A stretch of DNA of 64,000 nt from Vesta saturnalis. Lineage: Eukaryota; Arthropoda; Insecta; Coleoptera; Lampyridae. The notes beneath the pieces were generated by a model, which saw only the letters and a list, made by a program, of their open reading frames with translations, did not search any database and was not told the DNA's origin. The translations under genes were made by a program, and so were the position numbers. Of the stretch, positions 46,401-57,831 are shown in pieces. Positions within the stretch are counted from its first letter, which is position 1. Each line of letters begins with the position of its first letter. The stretch is taken from assembly GCA_036346205.1 (NCBI GenBank), contig JARFJB010000408.1, positions 3,210,001 to 3,274,000 on the forward strand, given 5' to 3'.

Positions 46401-46766
46401 CGTAAACTTTTAAAATTTTAGATATAGGATGGTCCGCGAATAATTTATTCTAAAAAGCATACGTAAAGGACTCTGGTTCTTTACAATAATGATTAAGCAA
46501 CAACCAAAATATAAAGTAAGGAAAAATTTTAAATGGAACAGGCTCAATGTAACAAAATTAAGATATAAATTCCCTTTTTGTCTATTTTTCCCCTTGATCT
46601 TTTGCTTTCAACTAGTTACTTTCGATTCTTGCTTGACTTCTGGACTACTTTGTTTGTTGCTGGTCAATACTGGTTGCAATTATGGTTTCAACAATATTGA
46701 AAAATTTTCGATACTAACTTGTATATTTTTCCAATTTTTTAAGTTGCTACTTTCTCCAATGACTCA

Positions 46767-46926
46767 ATCCGGCTCGAAGGACCAATGAATTGTATATTAC
46801 TTTTGCCTATTGTCAAGTTTAATAGAAAACCTCAACTTTCGCAAGAAAAATTGTGACTTTTATTAACGTGAAGATGATTACTACTGTTCTTGTAAACAAA
46901 AATCTTTTTAAGAAACATACTTAACA
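46767..46926 (-). repeat. BEL 5' LTR and primer-binding site
   Basis: This 141-bp LTR is bounded by TGAATTGT and CTTAACA on the plus strand. It is homologous to 38045-38180 (shared CAACTTTCGCAAG/TAACTTTCACAAG and ATGATTACTACTGTTCTTGT). The adjoining PBS is of the TGGTCCTTCGAGCCGGA type. Confidence 0.88.
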
Positions 46927-47400
46927 TATTGGACGACCTACATTTCCATCCCACAGACTGGTTGTTGCCTCTCCATGAGATTTATACACTCCAGCTAGAA
47001 ACAGTAGGCTTCTAGTTCAACTAATGTTAGTTCTTGAAACGTGTCGCCACAAAGTATTTTGCCTTCTAAATTTGACATTTTCAAAATTAGGTTTACAATT
47101 TTGGGTGTGAAATATAAGAAGTACGCGGATTTTATATCAATTATTCGCGATGTAGCATACCTTGTTGGCCCAGGAATCAAAGAAATAATATTTGCTGCTG
47201 ATAACCTTCCATACTATATTGCCATCTTTTGAAATTACGTGTTATCCATATCAGCTTCATCTAAAATCGTAGCTTCCCTCTCATCATCCGATTCGCTATT
47301 ATATATCTCGGTTTCAGACTAATCGTCTTCTTCTTCAGAAGCATTAGAATCACTATTTATACGCGGAGCCACATACAAGTCTCAACAGGAATACACTTGT
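46927..47400 (-). pseudogene. piggyBac transposase N-terminal part
   Basis: On the minus strand an acidic region (NSDSNASEEEDD, stop, SETEIYNSESDDE) precedes IPGPTRYATSRIIDIKSAYF, NLEGKILCGDTFQEL and VELEAYCF. A frame change gives AGVYKSHGEATTSLWDGNVG, then RPI. The expected continuation (FRA.MS..RF) is not here but at 38048, beyond the BEL element. Confidence 0.85.
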
Positions 47401-48088
47401 TTACCGGTACGCAAATAACGCATGCAATATTGCGCAATAATGTGGCAATATTACGTAAGTTATTTATATCTATGAAAATAAAACAAAACTAATAAAATGC
47501 ATTCGTCTATGATAATAATCTGCTTCTCGTTCTTCTAATTTGAACCACACAAATCATCGCGTCATATAGACCCAAACACAGTGAGTGTAGCAAGTTCATT
47601 TAAAAAAGAACTAATTACAATTTTCTAATATCAATCTAGGTACACCGTTATTAGAGTAATGAAATACAATTCATGCAATGGCAACGAAATATTTAAATAG
47701 ATTAACAAATTATGCACATTAGAATAACGGGGTTGGGTCATATTGACCCGAATACAATATGAATGTTAAATCCAAGTGTGAACTGATTTCACGATTGAAT
47801 TCTCGAGCAAATTTAAATGAATACGATAAGAATAACGTTATAAAACATCTTGACAGGATAATCTATGTTATTAACCAGGGCCAAACACATCTCTGTCAGG
47901 TACAAAATGTTAATGTAAATAAATACATAGATCAGCAAGTACGATTTTTTTCTACTAAAAAAAAGCAACCAATAAAAAGGCTTAATCATCTTTCAGAATT
48001 AATATTCAAAATTATTAAAGATTCATTTGCCAGCGACGATTCGGGAATGCTACATATGCATTCTACCTTTGATCACACTAACTTGTGA

Positions 48089-51000
48089 AGTAGAAATTTT
48101 TTGGTTATAATACATTTTGTCTATGTAAAAGCTCCGTCCGCCTTTCACTTGACCCAGCTACAACATTTTCAGTTTCTTAGGAATTATCAAACAAGAAAAT
48201 AATAATAAATGCAGCTTTGTATATCTATTTTTTTGGACTAAATGTTCCTATTAGCAAAAGGATCAAACTTTGTTCAATCAGCATCAAAAATGTTGGTAAA
48301 AACAAACATTTTTATGCAAGCAAAGAGTAAGTACTATATTTAAATATATAACTACAACTATTTTGGTAGCCATGTTGAAGACTTTGGAAAAAGAAAGTAT
48401 TTATTGTATGAAAGTGTAAATCCTGAAATAGGTTTCGAAGTTAATTGCTTACCAATGAAAATTTTCGTTCTATTGTTATTGCCCTCATTTATTGATTTTA
48501 ATTCGTAAATTGTATAAAAAGGGTCTAAAATGTTTAATTAAAATAAAAGATCACCTATGTTTCATTAATGATCCGTATTTTGTTGATTTTTACACAAATA
48601 AGTAAAAATTTTGCCAATTGAAAGTGGACGATTGTAGTAAGAGTTATGTTTATTAATCCATAAGTAGATTATGATTCTTAAACAACACATAAAAATTGAG
48701 AGGAATTAAGAAATGAAATTTACACAACTTTATCACTTTCAACAAACTTATACAAATTATTTCTTTTTGTGAAAATGGATTGTATTTCGTTTTTCTAACA
48801 TTTCTTCGTTTTGTTAAAAAAGCACTTACCGACGTCGTGTCGCAATCTATTATTTTATACATTATATAAAAAGGGTTTATACTATTTTTTAAAATTGATT
48901 TCAAATGAATTTTGCCCTACAAAGTTAAATTTTGCAATAAACAAGTTCGCGCGATGTCACACGTAGGTAACCTTGTACTTCGTTTCTCTGAAGTAATTAA
49001 AAAGGGTTTACTACTTTCTAAAATTGATATAGATAGGTTTTTTTGATTTAGAATCTAAAAGTGCAATTAGTTTTTAAGTGAATTTTCTCCATTAAAGTTA
49101 AGTTTTGGAATAAACATATTCGTGCTACTGTCACACGTAATGTGTGTACCTTAATGACACATTTCCCCATTTTCATAATTATTTTTTCTCAATTATCTTT
49201 AAAAGTAATATTTATGGTCTTAGTTTCGGTTATTTTATCCATTTCCGGGTTTAATAGTAAATGTACATGAAATGAAGATTTATGTATGAAATTTATTGCT
49301 AACTTCATGTCAGTAGGTGTTTGAACCTAAATTTCAACCATTTTACGTTTTACATCGAACCGCCCATTTCCTTTTATTTCTATATATAAAATATGGGGAA
49401 CGTTATTGTAGTTAGCGGACTTCGAAAATTTTATTATTGTAATAAACGTTTGTCATATCGCCATTGTTACCGCGATAGAAAAGATAATTAGTGGATTTTT
49501 AATATCTTTGTAATACATCGTAATTTGCTAATGTTTTCCGAATATTTTGCTTTACGTTTTATGTAAGAAATGTGTGTAATTGATTGTTACATTCGTTACC
49601 TACGCTGCACGATTTAGTCAATTTTTCGACCTGTTAAAATCTCTGGATTATTACTGTTTTGCTAGTATTTTCTTGAATATACTATTTTTCTAAAAGTACT
49701 GCATTTCTATAATTTCGTCTCTTGAAAATATTACTTTTCTCAAGTAAATAAATTGTTAAAATTTATTGATGGTCACTCATACGTTGCATTCAATCTTATT
49801 GTTTTGGAGGCACTGGTTCACAGCAGATTGACATCCGCGTGATAAGTGACTTTGCACGTTCTCTTCCTGTTTGGTTGTTGGCGAAGCAGACATTTTTGTA
49901 CTTTTTTAAAGACAAGTGAAGTTTCTAGACTTATTTAGCCCATCGAGTTATATCGGTTTTAAAATAATTTTTCTAAACATGTACTGACATTCTGCAACCG
50001 CTTAGTACATACAATTCTGTCGGATTGATAGGAAATACATGCTTCAGGTGAGCTGCCTGGAATGCTCTTTTCTCATTTCACCACGTTTTTAATTTTAGCC
50101 ATTAACATATCTGGTGTTCGATAATTAACTAAAAAGAGATCAATAAATTTGTTAACTAAAGAGGTTATACATAACCTCTCCAGGTTTTCTATAAGGACAC
50201 ATTAGTTTTGTATCATAAATCGTAAGGTAAGGTGTAACAAATTAGATTAACTGTTGTCAGTTTTCCTTTATCCATTTTAGGGGATAATCATATACTACTT
50301 TCCTTTTCGAAACAGACACCAGCTGTTCTCGAACTTGTACTTGGTTAAATTCATTTCTTAAAGATTGTATAATCATTCTCCGATTAACTACCTCATTGAA
50401 GGTAAGATCTATTTTCATGCTTTTGTTTTGGGTTGATATAGTTAATTTTAAAGGTACGTTCTACATATAGGGATATACATTGTCTTAGATGTTGTACCTA
50501 CTGGGATATACCCTGTCTTAGATGTTGTACATATTGTATGTATGTTGTCTTATAGCTGGTACATACTCTGTATATAAATTAGGTATACCTACATTTTGCC
50601 TATTAAGTGTGTTTTATTTCGTACATATTAGCAAGATACCTGATGCAGTTTGCAATACCTGATGACTAACTGTTAAACATTTGGTCGTTGCGTTGGATCT
50701 TAAGGACATGCAACCTGGATATTGAAAGCTAAGTTACCGATTACACTTGTTTTTATATTATTTAAGCTTACTTAATAATGTACTTCACTAAGTAGTCACT
50801 TATGCATTAATTTGTTTATTGTCTGTTGGGGTCAATGGCTACAATGCTGATTTATATTTCATGTATTTAAACTGGAGAAAGGGTACGTGTTATTATTGTT
50901 TAAGTGTAAATTCCCTATTTTTCATAGCAGTGTGTTATTGACTACTTTGCATAAAAGATTGTATGTGTAATATAATTTGTTTAATGTGCCTCTACAATTA

Positions 51001-51293
51001 GGAATTCATAAATTCCACCTACTTTCGCTGTTTAAATGTTAATATCTATGCTTTATCATAACCTAGCTTTGAAGATCCATATGCTATTACCTTTTCATTT
51101 GGTTCTTTTTTTAATTAAATTTATTTGATACTATTATCTAAGTTGAAGACTATAATTCTGGGTTGCCTGCTATAGTGTATTGAAGGGCACAAATATTTAG
51201 TGTGTAAGCTTTGGGTTAACGTTTTGTGTGTAACACAATTTAAGCATTTATTTGAAGAATTATCCCATACCTTCGGGGTACCGTTTAGTTTAT

Positions 51294-51297
<4 letters not shown>
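48089..51297. other. AT-rich intergenic DNA
   Basis: No coding family is seen. A diverged local duplication exists: AAAAAGGGTTTA...AAATTGAT ... CAATAAACAAGTTCG...TGTCACACGTA at 48868-48971, and its counterpart at 49001-49152. Small TAGATGTTGTACMTA repeats lie at about 50465-50560. Confidence 0.5.

Positions 51298-51356
<59 letters not shown>
51298..51356. repeat. (TA)n microsatellite
   Basis: This is an uninterrupted TA tract. The open frames crossing it (YIYIYI) are repeat artefacts. Confidence 0.97.
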
Positions 51357-51357
<1 letters not shown>

Positions 51358-52586
51358 TCGTGTTTTGGGACATTCTATCTTGTAACCATTTCTTTTACTG
51401 CCCAGATCCTCCCTTATATTCGTTGCTTAGCTAGGAAAGTAACTAATTCTCTCCGTTTATCTAGGGCTGGCTGTTAATCATTCTGATTCTTCTCTTTTAA
51501 GCTTTTAGTACCACCTGCGTCACTGTAGAACCCATCCCACTTCTCTACTTTTACTGAGCTTTCCAGTAGCCCTAAGGCTATCTTTTCTGTTACGGTAACT
51601 TAGTGGACAAAGTACAAATTTGCACGTAACATGATATTTGAGTAAAGGTTGAACAGAAAAAGTAAAAATATATTAGGGTAAAGGAAACATGTGTTCTGCC
51701 GAAACTGGCGTGACGTATTGTTGAAAATTTCTATACGCGCGCTTTTGATGTAAAAATGTCACTGATTTAATAATTATTTGTTTGATATGTCCAATCTCGA
51801 GACCTAAATGTAGGGTTTGTTACGGACGAATGTATATTTTTAAAATTAAGATGTCGTTCAATAATTAATGGGAATCTATTCCAACGTAATAATTCTTTGT
51901 TTTTGTTACTTTTGAAAGAAGGGGGTTGTTTTTAGGGAGTAAAGATAGTTAATTTTGAAATTGGAGGGGAGGCAGTTGTAGTTAGAGTTTCAATGGAGTA
52001 AGGTCGATCTGGGTGTTTGATTAAATACCTTCCTTCTAAACAGTCTGTATATAAATATTTGATCTTATATATTCTTGGAAAACTAAAACCGCGAATTTGT
52101 TTTTTTCTTTTACTAAACTAAATATTCGGGTGGTAATAAGCGAGCGTGTAAAAAATACGTGTATAAACAATCGTTATCGTCTTGGGTTTAAACGGCGTAT
52201 CGTAACCCGTTAAATATCGGTGAATAAGTGGTTAATTGAAGGATGATAATATCCAACCTAAGTAGCTATTTTTAATGTAATTTAACCTAGCAGCAACCAA
52301 TTCTACACGCCTATGTATCGTACTAAAAATTGAGCATTGCCTTGAAAAGGTATTTCATTCGCATGCGGGCTCATGAAGCTGAAATCTGCTAAAATAAAGG
52401 ACAGTACATGGCTCCCTCACTCTTGTATTTGGGTGAATTAGCATTGTTGTTTGTTGTTTATATTTATATTTATGATAAAACTTAGTTATAATTGTAAATA
52501 GGCAATTGCCGAGTGTTTATATACTTCCGAGTCCAGATGACCATTAAAACACCTCGAATTTTTTTTACTGTTTTTATTGTTGTATA
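51357..52586. other. AT-rich intergenic DNA, nothing recognised
   Basis: No gene, RNA or repeat signal is seen. Confidence 0.5.
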
Positions 52587-53246
52587 CAGTGTGACTCATG
52601 TAGATTGAAAACACCCCTGTAAAATTTGAAGTTATTAACCGATTTCGACCAATTTTTTTTTTAATGTCAAGTAATAAAAGATCTACGTTGGGACAAAAGT
52701 TAAAATGTTTCTTTCAATTTTAAGGGCATACTACGATACTTTTTCATAGCCGAAAATGGAGAATTTTACTAGCGATTTTAGTTAAATGTATTTCGGTTAC
52801 TTTTATTAAATACTGGTGATGCTTTAAACATTTTTTTTTCTCCATGGTGGTTTATTCTAACAATTATTAAAAAATAAACGATAATTTCCATGGCTATCTA
52901 TTGATACAGGGTGTTCTTTTATACCTGTTAGCATAGTGTTTTCAAATTTTAAGTTGTCATAACTTTGTTATTAATAAATATATTTCTATAAAATTTTGGT
53001 TACAGCTGTTTGGAGGCACTTTGAATCCAGTGGCGTGAAATGTTCTTTATAAAAAAAATCGCTAATGAAAATTCTCCATTTCCGACTACTAAAAGTATCG
53101 TAGTATGCCCTGAAAGTTGGAATAAGCATTTTAAATTTTATCCCGACGTAGTTCTGTTATTACTTGACATTAAAAAAAAGTTGGTCGTAATCGGTTAATA
53201 ACTTTAAATTTTACAGGAGTGTTTCCAATCAAGATAAGTCAGACTG
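52587..53246. mobile_element. 660-bp MITE with ~220-bp TIRs and TA target site
   Basis: The left end is CAGTGTGACTCATGTAGATTG from 52587. The right end reads CAGTCTGACTTATCTTGATTG on the opposite strand from 53246. Inverted homology extends ~220 bp on each side, including GGGCATACTACGATACTTTT and AAATGGAGAATTTT. TA flanks both ends. The centre (about 52810-53030) is non-coding. TA target and CAGT termini suggest a Tc1/mariner-driven MITE. Confidence 0.88.
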
Positions 53247-54689
53247 TAGATGAATGTGCAACTTGAGAAAGGGACACTGTATTTTTCTAACACACTCAAA
53301 CTTGTGTATCGGTCACGATGTTATGATTTATTTACAACTCACCTTCGTAAGGATTTGTTTTTAATGAGTTTTTTGTGTGTTTGTTTAAGTAGAATTGTTT
53401 GCCTGCAAACTAATTTCTCTTTATATGTAATATTTTGTAACTGTACATATGTATTTTGTGCTTTAGTAGTCACCAAAAAATGTGTGTGTGTGTGTGTGTA
53501 AATTCTTTGTCTATTTTCTTTTGTTCTCGCCTTTACCTTATTTTACCTGTGTAATTTTATTGTTGTTACATTTTATATCTACCCTAATTTATCTTATTGT
53601 TTTGTTTACTTATTTACTTAAAAACCGGCATGATTGGTTTCAGAGGGCCAATTTTTATTTTGATTTATTTATGGCACAATTGTGGGTGTGATTACATTGG
53701 TTTTTTTATTGTGTTTATGTGTAGCTAAACTGCTTATTATTTATTTTTTTTAATGTTACAATTTTGTACACACGTTAACCTGATTTAGTGGTGTTTTGCT
53801 ATATATTTAACCATTTCATTGTTTTTTTTTTTGTATTGTTTGATTTATTAATGTACTTGTGCAATTAGTTATTTATGAATAAAGTGGGTTTTATTGGTGG
53901 TTCTTTTCCACATAGTACATTAAAGGGTTGAACCATCATTGCACAAAGCTGGTTAATTTTAATTTCATTAGTTTCATTTTTGACCTGCCGCACCTGATGC
54001 AACACTTAAGCTCATCAAGTCTACCTAATTCCAATAGTACAACGTACCTACCACTAGACGGCCAATTCTTTTGATCAGATTTGAGGTTTTCGAGTAATTA
54101 AATGTCAGACTTGTAAATAAATTCGAATGTTTCAATTATTGCCAGGAAAGTCAATGTAAGGCAAGCAATTGATTTGAGTAATAGTAACATTATTGTCAGT
54201 AAAGTCAAGATAAATCACTTAGAGATTGTTTTGTTCTTGAATTTGCATTATTTGAAATAAGTTCAAATTACAGTTTTCAAGATAGTGTACATGGGGGACG
54301 CTATATTATCTTCAAAAACTGTGGTTATGGCTTCTATATTAAATATTTGAGTGTTCTTACTGTAGTCTATTGTGTCGTCTGCTGTGGATATTTCTGGTGT
54401 GGTATGAACATTATGTCGTGAAATAGGGCGAGCCTCTGCCTCCAGAATTATCTAATTATCATTTATAGTTTTGTGTTTAGATATAGTCACATGGCTGCAC
54501 AAGGAATGAATTATTGAAGAATCACTCTCATTACTGAGACTAACTGAATTGACTTCAAACGTGTTTTAACGGTTTTAATTTAAACTTTTGTAAAATGAGT
54601 TGGAGAGCTTCACATTTTTATTAGCTGCCGGAAATGAGACTCTTTAAAATTTATCGATATTTAATCTTTAGTATCATTTATGTTTACCA
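53247..54689. other. AT-rich intergenic DNA
   Basis: A short (TG)n run lies at about 53479-53499. The open frames here show no family motif. Confidence 0.5.
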
Positions 54690-55725
54690 TTGTCGTTGCT
54701 TTAAGTTTCCCTAAGCACCTTGAGCAGACAATGGCATTAGCGGACCACGTAAATATTCCACAAGCACTAAACTCACTTTTAACAATGTTGGGTTTCCCTG
54801 CTTTCCAATCGTTATTAAGGGGTTTGAACATCCTACATCAGCCGGTTCGAGGATTCTTGGTGCGTTTCGTTAAAACGCTATTACAATAATATCTAACTCT
54901 CTACAAAGGTCACTTAATTCAAAAATCATATGGGTTTTATATCCATCCACAAAATAAATAGTAGGAAATATTGCAACTGTTTGTTTCAATGATGGAAAAA
55001 GACGTTACCTACGTACTCTATAGAATTTTATTGGACATCCGTTCCTTGTCACTGGTAAGTTGTTCTTCAGGAGTCCGGTACCGACTCTACAATTACTGCG
55101 GGCATCTTGTAATAAATAGCGCAAAGAACATAAGTATTAAATTAACTTTGGGATGATTCTGAATTTCATATACATTATTAAATCTTTTTGGCGCTAAAAC
55201 CTTGTTTTGAGGGCGTATATAAAAACACGTTTCGTTCCCATTAAAAAAAGCAATTAGGGTCACTAATAATGTCAACATGGTTTTACACTTTATTTTCAAA
55301 AACCACCACCTATTATAGGTTTCTGATACGACAGAGCTCGATAGTCCCTCTATCGTTGGGTATTTTTTTCAAGAACCTCTTTAGCCATGGAGCACCAGGT
55401 TTATTCTCTTTAAACAGATTCCTTCTGGAATTCTGAACCAAAAATTGTTTAGCGCAATATTAAACATCTCAAGATGAAGAGGAAGCCCTGCCATGTGTAA
55501 ATCTAATATCCAATTTTCACTCAGGTTACCCCATTTTTATTAAAACTGGACCAAGGCCCATTGTAGAAAGTTTGTTCCGGAGTCTAAATTATACAGTAGC
55601 TCTGGGAGTTCCAAACTCGGCGGCAACATTGACTCAACCATTCAATGATTGCTTGAATAGCATTTTTTATATCTGCTTCTATATACTCAACTTTTTTTAG
55701 CTCTTGAAGTTTATGGTATGGTAGT
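54690..55725 (-). pseudogene. pogo/Jerky-type DDE transposase remnant
   Basis: On the minus strand: IEADIKNAIQAIIEWLSQ followed by AAEFGTPRATV in a shifted frame (psq-type HTH). Then ENKPGAPWLKRFLKKIP (CENP-B-like HTH), FFNGNETCFYIRPQNKVLAP (first catalytic site; the usual N(A/G)DET has Asn-Glu here), NVYEIQNHPKVNL, FFVDGYKTHMIFELSDLCRE (second Asp) and CSNPLITIGKQGNP near the end. This order is that of pogo/Tigger/Jerky proteins. Many stops and frameshifts make it a dead copy. No TIRs were found. Confidence 0.75.
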
Positions 55726-57445
55726 GTTGGTTACTAAAAGAAAAAATAATTTTAAAATATAGGTAAGTTTACCCTATGATTCAGAAAACACCTAAATGTC
55801 AATCAAAAAATGTGATGTGAGAAGTCATAATAAATAAATTAATAAGCTCTATACACTAGAGCTGCATAGACCAATACATACACATTTGTTGACGACCACA
55901 CGGTCAATATCTGATTTTCAAAGATTTAACGTCATTGGTCAACCAGAAAAATGTGTGAAAATGATAAGCTAAACGTTTTTGCATGGCTAAAAGTCAAATA
56001 CTATTTTACATTTAGCTAATCAACCAGCTATTGTTAGATTCAAGAACACGATTTTAACACAACTTCCCATCCAATACTATTAATTCTTTCTGGATTTATT
56101 ACCGACGCAATCGGTTACAGAAGGAAGTCAAGATAACGTTAAAATCATCTACCTAGAACCATGAAGCTTAACTGCATTGGAAAATAGTGTTGCCACTTTG
56201 ACATTTATACGTCAAAAAGTCGTTATCACTATCCATATGCCTATTTTAAAGTATAGAGCTTAATTTTAGTTTCATACCTACACACTTTGACACATATACT
56301 GCTTTTATTTTATTTTACAGTTGTTTCGAGCACACAAATTTTAGTTTTGTTACTTACAACCACCGTTACAATTTTCTTATTATAAAACAATTATATTTCC
56401 TTTTCAAGACCCACACCCACTGAGTTTTTTAGCAGAAGGTCTATTAAAAGTAAAAGTGTACGTTATAATGATGATTACAGGTTGACTACTGACATATCTT
56501 TTCCAAAGTCATTAAGGCCCAAATTTTATGCAAATTAATCCACTAAAGGTTTCTCTTTGTTTACTGAGTCAGTCTCTACAGATCGGCCAAAAGATGTCAT
56601 GGGGGGGGGATGAAGACGCACAGATTTTATTAATGGCTTTAGCAAAAGAAGAAAATTTACGAATGTTCAATGTAGCTGGTTCATTGCGTTTTCGTTATTT
56701 ATTGGACTTGCCCTTTGTGGAAAATTTACTTTGACAATTATTGCATCAATAAAAGCACTGTTGAACCAGAGTTGAGGACGAGAATGACCTATATGGTTGT
56801 GTTTTTTGGGAGTGTATAGCCTCATGCCTATGATTATAACTTCAAATATTGAAAGAGCAATGTTTACATAAAACAATATTCACGCCATGGAAAGAATGCA
56901 AAGAAAGAAATCTGACTTGAAACACCACTATCTTCTATCAGTGTTGTGAACAATAGAGGAAGTTGTGACAACAGAAGTTACTTCTATCAGACAATTGTCA
57001 TATAGACAGTGGAGTAAGAACTGATGTGTTATGCGGAACTGGTTTTTATATAAGACAGAGGTCTAAAAAATGTGAAGTATGGTTAGAGTGATCAGATAAT
57101 CTAGTTGGTTCGGATACGTTTGCGTGAGATCACATGAAATAAAGAAATGTTTATGCATTATAACGAGTAGGATTAGTAGTATGAAAATTGAAGCCAGAAA
57201 ACATTGAAATCTCCAAAAATTGGCATATCGCAAGATGAAAACAAAAGACAGTTAACTTTCAAAGCAATAAAAACCACAGCACTCTCGCCGTTTAACCAAG
57301 CACTGCTTTGTATACGATTGATCAGATGAGCATTGCACGTATGGCTACTATGTAGAGCTTTGAAATTTGTCAAAATTTGTTTTTCGAAAAGTTTTCACTG
57401 TAAGCCTGCTTTATGCTTGATGGTAATTATTTCTATCATTTTAAT
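55726..57445. other. Intergenic DNA, nothing recognised
   Basis: The frame 56528-56734 (LRMFNVAGSLRFRYLLDLPF) does not match a family I can name. The rest is non-coding. Confidence 0.45.
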
Positions 57446-57619
57446 TTATAAAGATCATTATTATAAGTTTTTTGTTATACACGAATAAGTTCAAAGGTAA
57501 ATATGTAAAATATATGTAAAATACAGGTCGTAGGTTCAAATCCTACTAGAGGTAAACTTTTTATTTATGTATTTAATAAAATTAATAATAATTTTTAATT
57601 ACATATTATAAAGATCATT
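57446..57619 (+). mobile_element. 5'-inverted SINE copy with 14-bp target duplication
   Basis: TTATAAAGATCATT lies at 57446-57459 and 57606-57619. Between them, the first part (about 57460-57508, ATTATAAGTTTTTTGTTATA then ACGAATAAGTTCAAAGGT) is the tail in reverse orientation. The second part (from about 57522) is the 3' half of the tRNA-like head, with GTAGGTTCAAATCCTACTAG, followed by the tail in forward orientation. This is the same family as 44172-44575. Head-truncated, 5'-inverted copies with target duplications are typical of LINE-driven retrotransposition. Confidence 0.8.
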
Positions 57620-57788
57620 GTTCCCTTATTACATTTCAACATCTACGTTGTCGAAGTAGAATGAAAAGCGTTTAAAGGGTCACGATTGTGAACGATTTAA
57701 ATTTAAATTTGGCGCTTTTAGAGTGAGAAGCTTGAGAAAGAAAAAAAAGAGTTTTTTTTGTTGTTACGTTGGTATTACGTAATATTAT

Positions 57789-57789
57789 G

Positions 57790-57828
<39 letters not shown>
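57789..57828. repeat. (TA)n microsatellite abutting a mariner
   Basis: This TA tract ends directly at the left terminus of the mariner at 57831. Confidence 0.95.

Positions 57829-57830
<2 letters not shown>

Positions 57831-57831
<1 letters not shown>

Larger units (their letters stand above)
38045..46926 (-). mobile_element. BEL/Pao LTR retrotransposon, defective, with three internal insertions
   Basis: The LTRs are short. The 5' LTR is 46786-46926 (TG...CA on either strand) and the 3' LTR is about 38045-38180, lacking ~30 bp at its outer edge. The PBS TTGGTCCTTCGAGCCGGAT (minus strand) lies at 46767-46785, directly inside the 5' LTR. Gag (DUF1759 type), zinc knuckle, protease, RT remnant, BEL-type RNase H, integrase and DUF5641 follow in order. 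Internal insertions are the LTR-like block (44950-46400), a tRNA-type SINE (44172-44575) and a ~1 kb element (38932-39937). RT is internally deleted. Confidence 0.9.
36843..47769 (-). mobile_element. piggyBac element on the minus strand, split by BEL/Pao
   Basis: Border TTAA lies at 36843-36846 and 47766-47769. A subterminal inverted motif, ATTGYATTCGGGTCA, occurs at 36874-36888 and inverted at about 47744-47758. The minus-strand transposase N-terminus is at 47400-46927 and its C-terminal part at 38048-37140. The ~8.9 kb between is the BEL element. TTAA at both ends and the continuity of the host gene frame across the excised interval support a single insertion. Confidence 0.85.
35460..48088 (+). 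pseudogene. MULE/SWIM zinc-finger-type gene split by a nested transposon
   Basis: Pieces in order are as follows. 35467-35565: a C2H2 tail, FRTYKALREHLQNDH, up to ENMQ. An intron runs from 35566 (GTAAG) to 35629 (TTTTAG), joined in phase to EFGKWKRHIE. 35630-35955: one frame with two stops, GKRSLKNSGSVKSGRACPAM, ending RPEIAG before a GT. About 36480-36842: DQWIVLS, then a SWIM-like finger, KCTCIDNIIGYNVGKHI (CxC...C/H with one Cys changed to Gly). At TTAA 36843 the piggyBac enters. After its far TTAA the same frame resumes, KSKCELISRLNSR to QQVRFFSTKKKQPIKRL, stopping at 48088. The order resembles transposase-derived C2H2/MULE proteins of arthropods (from memory). The transposase core is missing between 35956 and 36480. 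Confidence 0.65.

Noticed and set aside
51200..51434. Frames with YIYIYI runs
   Set aside because: They cross a (TA)n microsatellite.
53250..53691. Two overlapping hydrophobic frames downstream of the MITE
   Set aside because: They are T-rich sequence with a (TG)n run; no signal of a real gene.
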